DNA of 64,000 nt, from the NCBI RefSeq assembly GCF_003313325.1, contig NZ_QMHQ01000004.1:248001-312000 (forward strand), in the 5' to 3' direction. The notes under the pieces were generated by a model. It ran no database searches and was not told the DNA's origin. It saw nothing but the letters and a program-made list of their open reading frames with translations. The position numbers and the translations under genes are program-made. Each line of letters begins with the position of its first letter. The first letter of the stretch is position 1. Origin of the DNA: Pedobacter namyangjuensis. GTDB lineage: Bacteria > Bacteroidota > Bacteroidia > Sphingobacteriales > Sphingobacteriaceae. This document shows positions 51,481 through 60,504 of this stretch, one piece after another.

Positions 51481-53289
51481 ATGAAAAAATTAATTGTGCT
51501 TTTATTTTTATGCTTTACGAGCATCGCTTTGCGGGCGCAAACCAACATTGACGAGGCGCTAGCTTACCAATATTACCAGCAGGCAGATTACGAAAAGGCT
51601 TCAGTTTTATTAGAAAAACTTTTTAATCAAACTAAAAACGACAATTATTTTGAGCTCTATTTTAATTCGTTGATTAAAATAAAAAAATATACAGAAGCAG
51701 AGGCAAATCTAAAAAAGCTCGTTAAACAGTATCCTCAAAAAACCAATTACGCGGTAGCACTGGGCAGGGTTTATCAAGAAAATGGTCGCGTAGCGGATGC
51801 AAACAAAGTTTTTCAGGACGCAATTAACAACACCACTAAAGACGAATTTAAGTTTAGAGAGTTGGCTAACAGCTTTTACCGGTTTGAAGCTTATGACATG
51901 GCTATTTCTGCATTTTTGCAGGGTCGAAAATTGTTTGGCGACGAGCAAATGTTTGTTTACGAGTTGCTAAGCATTTATCGCTACAAAAAAGACAAGGTAA
52001 ATTTAGTAACTGAATATATTAACGTATTAGAGAGTACGCCACAATTACTTCCGCAAGCTCAATCGGTGTTGGCTTCTGTTTTTGAAGATAACAGCGACTA
52101 TCAAATACTGCAATCAGCTTTGCTAAAAAAACTGCAGAAGAACCCCGATCAAGAGATTTTTAACGAGTTGTTGATTTGGCAATTTATACAAAAGCAAGAA
52201 TATGAAATGGCTTTAAGGCAACTTATTGCGCAGGATAAAAGAACCAAAGGTAATGGCGCACTTCTATACAACACAGCAAACTTGTTTACAGCTAATAAGG
52301 CTTTTACCACTGCAATAAAAGCATACGAATATTTGTTAACCAAAGGTGAGGCAAGTGAATTTTATTTGCCCGCAAAGCTGGAGTTAATTAATGCAAAATA
52401 CGAACTTGTGATTGACGGTAAATTTGAAAAATCTGCCATCCAGGCTTTAGCTAATGAATATGAGGAGCTATTAAATAAATATGGCAAAGTGGGGCAAACA
52501 CTTTTTGCACTGAAAAAGCTGGCGCATTTACAGGCTTATTACCTTAACGACTTAAAAAAAGCGGAAGCAACACTGGAAACGGCAATATCAGTGGAGAAAA
52601 TTTCGCCTATGGACATTGGCATTTTAAAAATGGATTTAGGCGATATTTATGTACTTACCAAACAACCTTGGGAGGCAATTTTAACTTACGAACAGGTTGC
52701 CAAACAATTTGAGAGCCAACCAGTAGGTAGCGAAGCTAGATATAGAACTGCTCGCCTTTCTTTTTATCAGGGCAATTTTCAGTATGCAAAATCTCAAGCG
52801 GATGTTTTAAAAGCCTCTACTTCTCAGTTAATTGCTAACGACGCCTTAAACTTAAGTCTGCTAATTTCAGACAATTTGCAAAGCAAAAACGACAGTTTAG
52901 CGCTAATAATGTACGCCGATGCAGAAATGCTGCAGTTTATGAATTTAAACGACCAAGCATTAAAGAAGTTGGATAGCATTGCATTAGCTTTTCCGAGTAA
53001 TAGTTTAGCGGATGACGTATTAATGGCAAAATCTAAAATTTTTATCAAAGGCAATGATTTTTCTGGTGCAAGTGTTTTATTGAAAGAGCTTATAAATAAT
53101 CATAATACAAGTATTTGGATAGATGATGCGCTTTTTACTTTAGCGGACTTGTACGAGAAAAAATTAGGGGATTTGGATGAGGCCAAAAAGCTCTATCAAC
53201 AGTTGATGAACGACTACCCTGGCAGTATGTTTAACGCAGAAGCGAGAAAACGTTTTAGAAATATTCGTGGCGATAATTTAGGCACTTAA
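51481..53289 (+). CDS. Exported TPR-repeat protein
   Basis: A 602-residue protein with a signal peptide (KKLIVLLFLCFTSIALRAQ) followed by many TPR repeats over almost the whole chain, for example QQADYEKASVLLEKLF, RVYQENGRVADANKVFQDAI and GDLDEAKKLYQQLMNDYPGS. There is no catalytic domain, lipobox or membrane anchor, so it is a periplasmic scaffold. An earlier ATG-like start at 51433 is less likely, because 51481 opens directly into the signal peptide. The DUF4286 gene begins 15 bases after its stop. Confidence 0.86.
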   Translation: MKKLIVLLFLCFTSIALRAQTNIDEALAYQYYQQADYEKASVLLEKLFNQTKNDNYFELYFNSLIKIKKYTEAEANLKKLVKQYPQKTNYAVALGRVYQENGRVADANKVFQDAINNTTKDEFKFRELANSFYRFEAYDMAISAFLQGRKLFGDEQMFVYELLSIYRYKKDKVNLVTEYINVLESTPQLLPQAQSVLASVFEDNSDYQILQSALLKKLQKNPDQEIFNELLIWQFIQKQEYEMALRQLIAQDKRTKGNGALLYNTANLFTANKAFTTAIKAYEYLLTKGEASEFYLPAKLELINAKYELVIDGKFEKSAIQALANEYEELLNKYGKVGQTLFALKKLAHLQAYYLNDLKKAEATLETAISVEKISPMDIGILKMDLGDIYVLTKQPWEAILTYEQVAKQFESQPVGSEARYRTARLSFYQGNFQYAKSQADVLKASTSQLIANDALNLSLLISDNLQSKNDSLALIMYADAEMLQFMNLNDQALKKLDSIALAFPSNSLADDVLMAKSKIFIKGNDFSGASVLLKELINNHNTSIWIDDALFTLADLYEKKLGDLDEAKKLYQQLMNDYPGSMFNAEARKRFRNIRGDNLGT

Positions 53290-53292
53290 CCT

Positions 53293-53300
53293 TATCTTTG
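53293..53300 (+). promoter_or_regulatory. TAnnTTTG promoter element for the DUF4286 gene, nearly leaderless
   Basis: TATCTTTG matches the -7 consensus exactly and ends 4 bases before the ATG at 53305, the same spacing as upstream of hemW. It would make the DUF4286 gene independent of the TPR gene. Confidence 0.5.
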
Positions 53301-53304
53301 TGGC

Positions 53305-53607
53305 ATGTTATTATACAATGTAACCCTAATTTTAGAAGACTCTATAGCAAACGAGTGGCTAACTTGGATGCAAAAAGTACATATTCCGGCTGTTATGGCT
53401 ACGGAAAAATTTGTTTCTTATCGTTTATTAAAAGTATTAGACTCGCCAAACGAAGGTGTTACCTATTGCGCACAATATGTAGCCGAAACGCAAAGCGATT
53501 ATGAAGATTACAAAACTAATTTCGCCCCCGCGTTGCAACAGGAGTTGCAAACCAAATTCGACAATAAGTTTGTTGCTTTTAGAACCTTGATGGAGTTTTT
53601 GGGGTAA
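53305..53607 (+). CDS. DUF4286 family protein
   Basis: A 100-residue cytosolic protein matching DUF4286: LYNVTLILEDSIANEWLTWMQKVHIPAVMATEKFVSYRLLKVL and the ending KFVAFRTLMEFLG. It has a ferredoxin-like (dimeric alpha-beta barrel) feel, with no cysteines at metal positions and no signal peptide. Function is unknown. It has its own promoter-like element just upstream and follows the TPR gene closely. Confidence 0.87.
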   Translation: MLLYNVTLILEDSIANEWLTWMQKVHIPAVMATEKFVSYRLLKVLDSPNEGVTYCAQYVAETQSDYEDYKTNFAPALQQELQTKFDNKFVAFRTLMEFLG

Positions 53608-53803
53608 GGTCTTCTCTTATAATTTCTCGTCATGCTCAGCCAATCCTATCGTGTTGGCAAGTCTCTGTCGAATCAATAATAGGTAAGTTATTGCCAGCTT
53701 TACTGTCAATCGTAATGAGCCCTTAATATCAGCCTAGTATTAACTCTATCGCATCAAAGATACCGCTTTCGCGGGAATGGCGAAAATCGGACAAAATTCA
53801 AAC

Positions 53804-53834
53804 AAAAAAGGCGGAAACTAATGCTCCGCCTTTT
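53804..53834 (-). terminator. Intrinsic terminator after the OmpA-type lipoprotein gene
   Basis: A perfect 10-bp stem (53806-53815 with 53825-53834, 9-nt loop) followed on the minus strand by six T residues. It starts 17 bases past the stop at 53851. Confidence 0.88.
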
Positions 53835-53850
53835 AAATATTTACTCGAGA

Positions 53851-54693
53851 TTACTGTTTAATCAAATCGTACAATTCATCCAATTTTGGCGAAAGTACAA
53901 TTTCAATCCTACGGTTTTTACTACGACTTTCGGCACTGGTATTTGGTCCTAAAGGCTGAAATTCTCCTTTTCCGGTGGCTGTCATTCTAACACTTTCTAC
54001 TTTTTGCTCTTCGGTTAGGAATCGCACAACAGAAGTAGATCTTAATACACTTAAATCCCAGTTATCTTTAATCTGACCAAGATTATTTATTTTTTGCGAG
54101 TCGGTATGACCTTCAACAGCGATGTTAATATCACGTTGTTGTTTCAAAACTTCGGCTAACGATGTAAGTGCTTGTTTACCTTTTTCATCAATAATAATAC
54201 TACCTGATGGGAATAATAATTTATCCGTTAGGGAAACATAAACTTTACCGTTTTTAATCTCTACCGTTAAGCCGTTTTTAGTAAAGCCTAGCAAAGCTTC
54301 TTGAAGTTTAGCTTTTAATTGGTTTGTAGCCTCGTCGCGTTTACGCAAAACTTCTTCAACTTCCTTTAAACGTTGTTCGCGTTTTTTTAAATCTGCGCTT
54401 AGCTTGTTAATTTCTGTAGAGCTGTTGCTACGCAGTTTGCTGTAATTAGCATCCATTGTTTCATACTTCGCCCTTAAATCAGCTAATTCTCCGTTTAAGT
54501 TTGCGGTATCAGCTTTTAAGCGAGCTAAACGGGTTTCTAAACTTTCGTTGTTAGATTGCGATGCAGACCAGCCAGAATTTAAAGAATCTTGTTTGGCCAA
54601 TAATGCTTTGTATTTTTTAGGAGATAGAATTACGCATGCACTAAATGAGCATACCATTAAAGAGAGTGTAAATGCTAGAAAGATTTTTTTCAT
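53851..54693 (-). CDS. OmpA-family lipoprotein with coiled coil
   Basis: A 280-residue outer-membrane lipoprotein that would bind peptidoglycan. It has a signal with lipobox SFSAC (Cys near residue 20). A long coiled coil covers about residues 45-140 (SLETRLARLKADTANLNGELADLRAKYE). The OmpA-like domain covers about 150-275, with VEGHTDSQKI and NWDLSVLRSTSVVRFL and an RRIEIVLSP ending; the Asp and Arg that bind diaminopimelate are present. It resembles Lpp/Pal-like tethers. It is last in a minus-strand run with the DUF2461 gene, 54 bases upstream. Confidence 0.92.
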   Translation of the reverse strand: MKKIFLAFTLSLMVCSFSACVILSPKKYKALLAKQDSLNSGWSASQSNNESLETRLARLKADTANLNGELADLRAKYETMDANYSKLRSNSSTEINKLSADLKKREQRLKEVEEVLRKRDEATNQLKAKLQEALLGFTKNGLTVEIKNGKVYVSLTDKLLFPSGSIIIDEKGKQALTSLAEVLKQQRDINIAVEGHTDSQKINNLGQIKDNWDLSVLRSTSVVRFLTEEQKVESVRMTATGKGEFQPLGPNTSAESRSKNRRIEIVLSPKLDELYDLIKQ

Positions 54694-54747
54694 TAATGTG
54701 TGTTTTAGTTTATTGGTAAACGTACAATTTGCGTTGATATTTTAACA

Positions 54748-55410
54748 TTAGGCATCAACTGCTTTTCTCAAAAATAAAACAAAGGGTTGGATATCACGGA
54801 AAGCAGTTATCAACTTATCCACGATATCAGCTTTTAAAAAAGCTTTATCTGGAATATTATAAACTGCAATAAAACTTTTAAGTTTCAGGTATTCTAATTG
54901 TGGATGATCAATCTCGTAACCTTTTGGCGCCTTTTTTAAAGAGTCGTCCGTACTTAACTTAAATGTGTCTGTAAATTTCTTATCGTTAACAACTTCTAAA
55001 AATTCGCTGGCGTTATAATCAATCTCTTCCCTAATCATTTTAAGAACCGGTGCCTCTGGCTGCCAAAAGCCCACGCCAAAAAAACATGCCCCAGGTTGCA
55101 AATGCAAATAATAACTTGGTGTTTTTGGCCCGTAGCCCTTAACATCAAAAGCAATTCCGTAATTAAGTTTATATGGATCTTTATTTTTGCTAAACCTAAC
55201 ATCTCTGTAAATTCTCATCAAGGCCTTTTTTGGCTCGGTGTCTGCGGCATATTGTGGGTCTATTGAAGCAAATTCTTTAATCAGCTTTGCTATAAAAGGA
55301 AATAGATCTTCCTTAGCCTCTTCATACAAGTGCTTATTTGTTGCAAACCATTCGCGGTTATTGTTGGTTGCAATTAAATTCAAAAAATCGAAGGTTTCTT
55401 TTTTTAACAT
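54748..55410 (-). CDS. DUF2461 family protein
   Basis: A 220-residue cytosolic protein matching DUF2461: FLNLIATNNNREWFATNKHLYEEAKEDL at the N-terminus, KALMRIYRDVRFSKNKDPYKLNYGIAF, then YYLHLQPGACFFGVGFWQPEAP. Function is unknown. The family is widespread in Bacteroidota. The gene lies 18 bases after the DUF983 gene and 54 bases before the OmpA-type gene. Confidence 0.92.
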   Translation of the reverse strand: MLKKETFDFLNLIATNNNREWFATNKHLYEEAKEDLFPFIAKLIKEFASIDPQYAADTEPKKALMRIYRDVRFSKNKDPYKLNYGIAFDVKGYGPKTPSYYLHLQPGACFFGVGFWQPEAPVLKMIREEIDYNASEFLEVVNDKKFTDTFKLSTDDSLKKAPKGYEIDHPQLEYLKLKSFIAVYNIPDKAFLKADIVDKLITAFRDIQPFVLFLRKAVDA

Positions 55411-55428
55411 AGTTCAATCATCTAGATT

Positions 55429-55833
55429 TTACTTAACAGCGGTATCGTAAGCTGGTTTATATTTTATTTTAGGCGAAAGCAGATGTAATAATATTATACG
55501 GGAATAACGATAATTAAACGGCGATAAAATTAGAGAACCTAAAATAATTACGCTAACGTATAACCAAATATCGTCAAAGTCTATCTTAGCACCAGAAAGA
55601 TAATAAGTAGCAAAACCCATCCCTATCATCTCGGCCATATTCATTGCGTAACTAACGTACATAGCTGCGTAAAAATAGCCTGGTTCAATTTCAAACCTTA
55701 AACCACAATTTGCACAATTTTTATTCGTTTTTTGGATATTAAAGCCGAAGACACTTCCCGTAAAAATATCACCACGCCTACATTGCGGACATTTTCCATT
55801 TACAATAGCGTACAATTTAGACGTTCGCTGCAT
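55429..55833 (-). CDS. DUF983 zinc-ribbon membrane protein
   Basis: A 134-residue membrane protein with a DUF983 pattern: an N-terminal zinc-ribbon-like CPQCRRGDIF and a second pair CANCGLRFE, then GYFYAAMYVSYAMN and two or three membrane helices up to residue 115. The Cys pairs lie at about residues 15-18 and 40-43. Function is unknown; some members are near cytochrome oxidase genes. It lies 17 bases after the small Cys-containing membrane protein gene. Confidence 0.9.
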   Translation of the reverse strand: MQRTSKLYAIVNGKCPQCRRGDIFTGSVFGFNIQKTNKNCANCGLRFEIEPGYFYAAMYVSYAMNMAEMIGMGFATYYLSGAKIDFDDIWLYVSVIILGSLILSPFNYRYSRIILLHLLSPKIKYKPAYDTAVK

Positions 55834-55850
55834 ATTAAATGGATTTACTT

Positions 55851-56114
55851 TTAAGAATGATTGGAACTTGCCAGTGCTGTGCTCGTTTTTTTACGGTAGT
55901 TTCTATACCACAGCAAACCAATACCGGTAATTAGCAAATAAGGAATTGCTAAAAGATAAATGATGCCATTATTTAATCCTTTACCTTGTGTATTACCGTT
56001 TTTTGTGCCTTGTTCGGCATTGATGGTACACATACTGCACTGCGCTTTTACCGTTGGATTAACCGCAAAAGATGCAACTAGAATTAAAAGAAGAAAAATT
56101 ATTCGCTTTAACAT
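55851..56114 (-). CDS. Small exported membrane protein with CxxC
   Basis: An 87-residue protein. A signal-like helix ends near KAQ, followed by QCSMCTINAEQG with a CxxC pair, a Gly/Asn-rich stretch, a membrane helix (IIYLLAIPYLLITGIGLLWY) and a basic tail. The ATG at 56114 fits the signal peptide; an in-frame one at 56132 adds six residues. I do not know its family. CxxC and its position beside DUF983 suggest metal or redox handling, but that is inference. Confidence 0.72.
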   Translation of the reverse strand: MLKRIIFLLLILVASFAVNPTVKAQCSMCTINAEQGTKNGNTQGKGLNNGIIYLLAIPYLLITGIGLLWYRNYRKKTSTALASSNHS

Positions 56115-56165
56115 CGGCACAAATATAAACATAAATGCGAAAGCAAGTTTTAAAATTTATGTCAT

Positions 56166-56196
56166 AAAAAAGCCCCCAGAAAATTCCGGAGGCCTT
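56166..56196 (-). terminator. Probable terminator of the SusC/SusD operon
   Basis: On the minus strand an imperfect GC-rich stem (aaggcctcc with gggggctt, one bulge and one G-U pair) is followed by six T residues. It starts 24 bases past the DUF4302 gene stop. Confidence 0.65.
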
Positions 56197-56219
56197 AATC
56201 AACTATTATTAACTTAAAT

Positions 56220-57569
56220 TTATTGCAATACAAAGGTCATTACGATACCTGGGTTTTCAACGCTTGACATTTTTCCATACGTTACGGCTCCATCTGCATG
56301 GTAATCAAATTTTATGCTGTTATTTAAAAGGAAAGCATAAACTCTAGAGAGTGGATTGCTTACATAACCACCTGATGGCGCTGATTGTTGCGTAAACTTG
56401 TAAACACCATTCGCGTCAACGGTATAATTGTAGGCAGATGTAGTCGTCCAACCAGAACTACCACCGTTCTGACTGCTGAACCCATCTACTCTCAATCTTT
56501 TGTTTACGGTGTTCCAAACAAAGTTGATTCTACCATAGTCAAAGTTAAAACCACCCGTTACAGAAGCAATTAATCCGTTATGGAAATAATTCAAGATATC
56601 TGCACCCGCAGTAGAAGTACCCGGATAAATCGTTTTATACTGTGATAACATACCAGCGTATTTTGTTCCCCACAATAGATGAATTGGAACTAAAGGTGTT
56701 GGAGAATTTTTAACGACGTATTCTTTACCGGTAGAGTCGTAAACAGCTAAGGTGGTAGCGTCTTTCCAAACGAACTTAACAAATCGAATACCTTCGAAAA
56801 CCAATCCATTATTTAACAAATCTATACCCGTTAAATTGTAGGCAAATTTGGTAGCGCTTGATTTTATTGTAACGCCATCTGCCAATACACCGGTAAAATC
56901 CACTCTTTTTGCAACGTTCATTACGTTAGAAAGATTATGAGACAATTCTACCTTAACCATTGATGCTCCCGTTCCAATCTCGATATAAGGGTATCTATTT
57001 GTAGTAAAATAAGTTTTATACTTATCAATTGCAGTTTTGTAAGCACCACTTTCATAACTTGCTTTTTGAGCTGTAGTAGCCTTAACCAATTTAAACTGTT
57101 GGCGATATTTTTTGCCAATAAAGAAAATTGTGTCAGCACTTACTTTATCATAAATAAAATCGATGTCGCTTTTAAAGCCTATTTTCGCTTCTCCACCATA
57201 CACTGCGGCATCAGGATCATCTAACATAGAGATATAATTGTAGCTATCGAAAACTAACGAAGTACCAATATCCTGTTTAACTCTGTAGTATGATTTCCCA
57301 GTAACGGTAGCAGTCGCATCCGTCAAATCGGCCAACATGGTTACGTTTTGCTGATTATCGAAGTTCATATAAAAACCGAATCCACCACCAGATAAAGTGG
57401 TTAAACTACCTACCCATCCATTAGGTGAAGATGTTAAGGTACTAGATACCAAATTAATTTGATCAGCTGCTCTCTCTTGCGGTGTCTTATCAAATTTGGC
57501 AACATATGATGTCTTTTTGCAGCTTATCAGTATAGATAATACTGCCATACATGCTAATAATTTTTTCAT
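56220..57569 (-). CDS. DUF4302 lipoprotein
   Basis: A 449-residue lipoprotein (signal with lipobox LISCKK, Cys near residue 17) that matches DUF4302: PQERAADQINLVSSTLTSSPNGWVGSLTTL near the start, then GFGFYMNFDNQQNVTMLADL and a central beta-rich part. The family is found with SusC/SusD pairs and is thought to sit on the cell surface, binding the imported substrate. It is the last gene of this locus, 18 bases after the metallohydrolase gene. Confidence 0.87.
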   Translation of the reverse strand: MKKLLACMAVLSILISCKKTSYVAKFDKTPQERAADQINLVSSTLTSSPNGWVGSLTTLSGGGFGFYMNFDNQQNVTMLADLTDATATVTGKSYYRVKQDIGTSLVFDSYNYISMLDDPDAAVYGGEAKIGFKSDIDFIYDKVSADTIFFIGKKYRQQFKLVKATTAQKASYESGAYKTAIDKYKTYFTTNRYPYIEIGTGASMVKVELSHNLSNVMNVAKRVDFTGVLADGVTIKSSATKFAYNLTGIDLLNNGLVFEGIRFVKFVWKDATTLAVYDSTGKEYVVKNSPTPLVPIHLLWGTKYAGMLSQYKTIYPGTSTAGADILNYFHNGLIASVTGGFNFDYGRINFVWNTVNKRLRVDGFSSQNGGSSGWTTTSAYNYTVDANGVYKFTQQSAPSGGYVSNPLSRVYAFLLNNSIKFDYHADGAVTYGKMSSVENPGIVMTFVLQ

Positions 57570-57587
57570 TTTTTTAGTATTAAGAGA

Positions 57588-59018
57588 CTAGTAAGCTAAT
57601 GGACCATAAAAATAATTTGTTGGAGCATTTAAGACACTGAATCCAGCAAACTTCATATAATCATCTGCAGTGACAGTTACGGGTAACCAATCTGCGACAA
57701 ACGTATTTCCTGTCAAATAATCTGATAATGGTTTTACTGCTGTAGCTAACGTTGATGCATTAGCTACCCACTCGCCGTCCGTTCCACCTGGGGTTCCAAC
57801 AGTAAATTTAATCTGCCCCGTTGCCACAGTAATTGCCATATTGAAAGCATATTTTGCATTAAAAGTTGTCCCTGCCGAGTTAGTGTAGTTAACCACCATA
57901 GTTGTCGAAGTTGTAGACGGAAAATCAAATCGCACAAAATTTACCTTTCTACCTCCAGGCGCAATGGCTAGAACATTTGCAGTCATTGCGTCGTATACAG
58001 CTTTAAAAGAAGCAGATGAACCATATTTAAAGTAATAGTCGGCAGTCGGATTTAAGGTTAGTGATTTAAACGTTGGTACTGGAGCCGGGGCTGGGTTTGG
58101 CGCAGGAGTAATCAGAGGAGTACGTGATTTGTTAAGCCAATAAGCAAATTTCGACTCATTACGGCCTATACCAATCATGTATTTTTGAACCTCTCTTTGT
58201 AATTCTTTGAAATTAACTCCAAGGGTTGCAAAGTAATTTACAACATTACTTTGTTTTTGAATAAATCTCGACTTACCAGCGGTATTAGCGAAGTTCGCCC
58301 AGTCCTCATACCAAACTTGTCCGTTAATTAACAACCAGCTAATAGTTTCGGCATAATCTTCGGTTGATACACCACTTGCGTAACTACTTACAAAGCCATT
58401 TCTACGGGCCGAATCTGTAGGCGTACTAGTATAAGGTTGCTTATAAAAACCTCGTGATATCGCTTCAAAATCTGTTGGGATGTCAATAATCTGGTTTAAA
58501 ATATGACCAAATTCATGGTGCATAATGCGATGACGATCCCAAGCATAGAATTGACCGGCAGGAAGTGGTTTGTAATCATTTACCCCATATAGTGTAATTC
58601 TTCTACCTGCAGCCGCTGTACCTGCAACACCTGGAGCATTTGCATCATCGTATTGGTAAGATCCGAATAATACCCACTCTTTAGGCATATACTTTTTAGT
58701 AAAAACTTCGCCCGCTACTTTACGATATGGATTGATAAAACCATCTAAGACAATTTGCATCGTCGGTTGAATATTCTCTAGTTTTGATGGAGTTACGTTG
58801 GCACTGTTGCCATGATAGTATCTATTATATCTGTAGATAACTTCAATGTTGTAAGCATCTAAAAAGTTTGTTCCTAACCATTGGTCTAATGGAGTATTGG
58901 TAGTTGGGTTGTCAGCATTAAATGTGCTGTAATCCACATTTAAAACCTCGGTTTTACGGCATGCACTTAATGTGGCAAGTAAAACAAAAATGGTTAATAA
59001 TTTATTTAAATTTTTCAT
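57588..59018 (-). CDS. Substrate import-associated zinc metallohydrolase lipoprotein
   Basis: A 476-residue lipoprotein (Cys near residue 20 in LSACRK) with a zinc metallopeptidase signature HHEFGHILNQ (HExxH, near residue 168) followed by a downstream region including EDYAETISWLLI, where a further ligand Glu would lie. This matches the metallohydrolase lipoproteins that accompany SusC/SusD import systems. It would cut peptide or protein at the surface before uptake. The C-terminal 130 residues form a beta-rich domain rich in Thr. It lies 6 bases after susD. Confidence 0.92.
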   Translation of the reverse strand: MKNLNKLLTIFVLLATLSACRKTEVLNVDYSTFNADNPTTNTPLDQWLGTNFLDAYNIEVIYRYNRYYHGNSANVTPSKLENIQPTMQIVLDGFINPYRKVAGEVFTKKYMPKEWVLFGSYQYDDANAPGVAGTAAAGRRITLYGVNDYKPLPAGQFYAWDRHRIMHHEFGHILNQIIDIPTDFEAISRGFYKQPYTSTPTDSARRNGFVSSYASGVSTEDYAETISWLLINGQVWYEDWANFANTAGKSRFIQKQSNVVNYFATLGVNFKELQREVQKYMIGIGRNESKFAYWLNKSRTPLITPAPNPAPAPVPTFKSLTLNPTADYYFKYGSSASFKAVYDAMTANVLAIAPGGRKVNFVRFDFPSTTSTTMVVNYTNSAGTTFNAKYAFNMAITVATGQIKFTVGTPGGTDGEWVANASTLATAVKPLSDYLTGNTFVADWLPVTVTADDYMKFAGFSVLNAPTNYFYGPLAY

Positions 59019-59024
59019 AATAGT

Positions 59025-60494
59025 TTATCTTGGATTTAGTGCAACACCTGATAATTTTACCTCTTCTGGTAACTGGAACAGTCTTCTAGGATCTTCCGGT
59101 TTTAATTCCGCAAACGTCTCTAGTCCAGTGATGTCATAATTATTGTGCACCACTGTTAATTTGCGACGAAGAATATCAAACCATCTTAAGCCTTCTTGTA
59201 AAAACTCTGCCTTTTTTGCGTCTAGTATGGTTTTTATTAATCCAGCTTTAGGGTCTGTGATGGTCGGATAAAAAGTTGCAATTCTAGCTGCGGTTACAGC
59301 GTCAGTATTTGGATTATAACCATTAATTCTCACACTATAAAAATCGTTAATATCCTTTAAGGCTAAAGAGCTATTTCCTAATTCTGCGTAAGCTTCCGCT
59401 CTGTTCATTAATGCCTCATCAACCGTAAATAAAGAGTAGCCTAAATAAGGAAATCCGATACCTGGCCCTGTATTAAAGAAAAACTCTTTATGCTTATAGG
59501 CAGTGTAGTGCGGAATGCCGTATGAGGGAGTTGTATTCGCTAATGCCTTACCAGTTACGTTATTACCTGCAGCAAACATTTTTACGGTATTTGATCCATA
59601 GCCATGTCTAGGAGAGGTCCACCGAGCAAATGTCGAATAATTGTTAACCAACAAAAGGTTGTATTTCTGACCACTACCCATAAAATTCGTTCTATGTTCT
59701 TCTAACGTTGATGTTCTCAAAGTCGTAGAAATAGGACGCATGTTATTTACAAAATCATTTCCTTGAACGGTTGCCGTTGCATGATCAATAACTTTTTGCC
59801 ATTCTCCTTTAAACAGATAGAAACGGGCAGCGAAAGCATTAGCCGCCGCTGGTGTGAAATGATATTTTGGAACTTTATAAGCAGAAGCAGAAAGTAGCTT
59901 CATCCCTTCTAGCAAATCCTTCTCAATTAGATCGTAAGTAGATTGAACTGTTCCTCTTTCGTATTGTTTAATCACTTCAGTTTCAGGTTTAGTTACGTAA
60001 GGGATACCTGGCGACGAGTTATCTGTTCCTTTTTCGTAGGTTTTAGCATAAAGCGTTACCAGCATAAAGTGTGCATACGCTCTAGCAACCAAAGCTTCTC
60101 CTTTATAAGGAAGTGCTGCATTGCCGAAGTTCTGGTTTTCAACTGCTTCTAAAGCTTGGTTGGCTGTTGCAATAGCTTCATAACAACCATTCCAGTAATT
60201 TGTAGCCGAATTTGTTGAAGCGCCGATTACATCTTCCCATGCGTAAGGCAAATCAACCGCTTCATTTGTAGAGCCAATACCCACGCCTTTATCTTCAACA
60301 TTATCCGAAGAAAATTCTGTAAATGTTAAATAGTCGTAAGTTGGATAAGCTGTACCCACTAACTGGGCCAATTTATCTACATTGTTAATTTCGGCCCTAT
60401 TGTCGGGTGCCTTCTCTAAATATTTCTTACAAGATTGCAAACTTACCAAGATTGCAACCCCAGATATGATAAATGATATTTTATTTAATTTCAT
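59025..60494 (-). CDS. SusD/RagB-family substrate-binding lipoprotein
   Basis: A 489-residue surface lipoprotein that captures substrate for the SusC pore. It has lipobox SLQSCKK (Cys near residue 22), the start LEKAPDNRAEI, a helical TPR-like core with GEALVARAYAHFMLVTLYAKTY, and the C-terminal RAEAYAELGNSSLALKDIN followed by FLQEGLRWFDILRRKLTV, both typical of SusD. Length is normal. The substrate is not shown, but the neighbouring metallohydrolase suggests a protein or peptide. It starts 10 bases after susC. Confidence 0.95.
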   Translation of the reverse strand: MKLNKISFIISGVAILVSLQSCKKYLEKAPDNRAEINNVDKLAQLVGTAYPTYDYLTFTEFSSDNVEDKGVGIGSTNEAVDLPYAWEDVIGASTNSATNYWNGCYEAIATANQALEAVENQNFGNAALPYKGEALVARAYAHFMLVTLYAKTYEKGTDNSSPGIPYVTKPETEVIKQYERGTVQSTYDLIEKDLLEGMKLLSASAYKVPKYHFTPAAANAFAARFYLFKGEWQKVIDHATATVQGNDFVNNMRPISTTLRTSTLEEHRTNFMGSGQKYNLLLVNNYSTFARWTSPRHGYGSNTVKMFAAGNNVTGKALANTTPSYGIPHYTAYKHKEFFFNTGPGIGFPYLGYSLFTVDEALMNRAEAYAELGNSSLALKDINDFYSVRINGYNPNTDAVTAARIATFYPTITDPKAGLIKTILDAKKAEFLQEGLRWFDILRRKLTVVHNNYDITGLETFAELKPEDPRRLFQLPEEVKLSGVALNPR

Positions 60495-60504
60495 GATATG
60501 ATGA

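Noticed and set aside
53608..53803. Possible gene or RNA between the DUF4286 and OmpA-type genes
   Set aside because: No frame or tRNA-like fold was seen; the text looks like worn intergenic repeat fragments (for example cgtcatgctcag).
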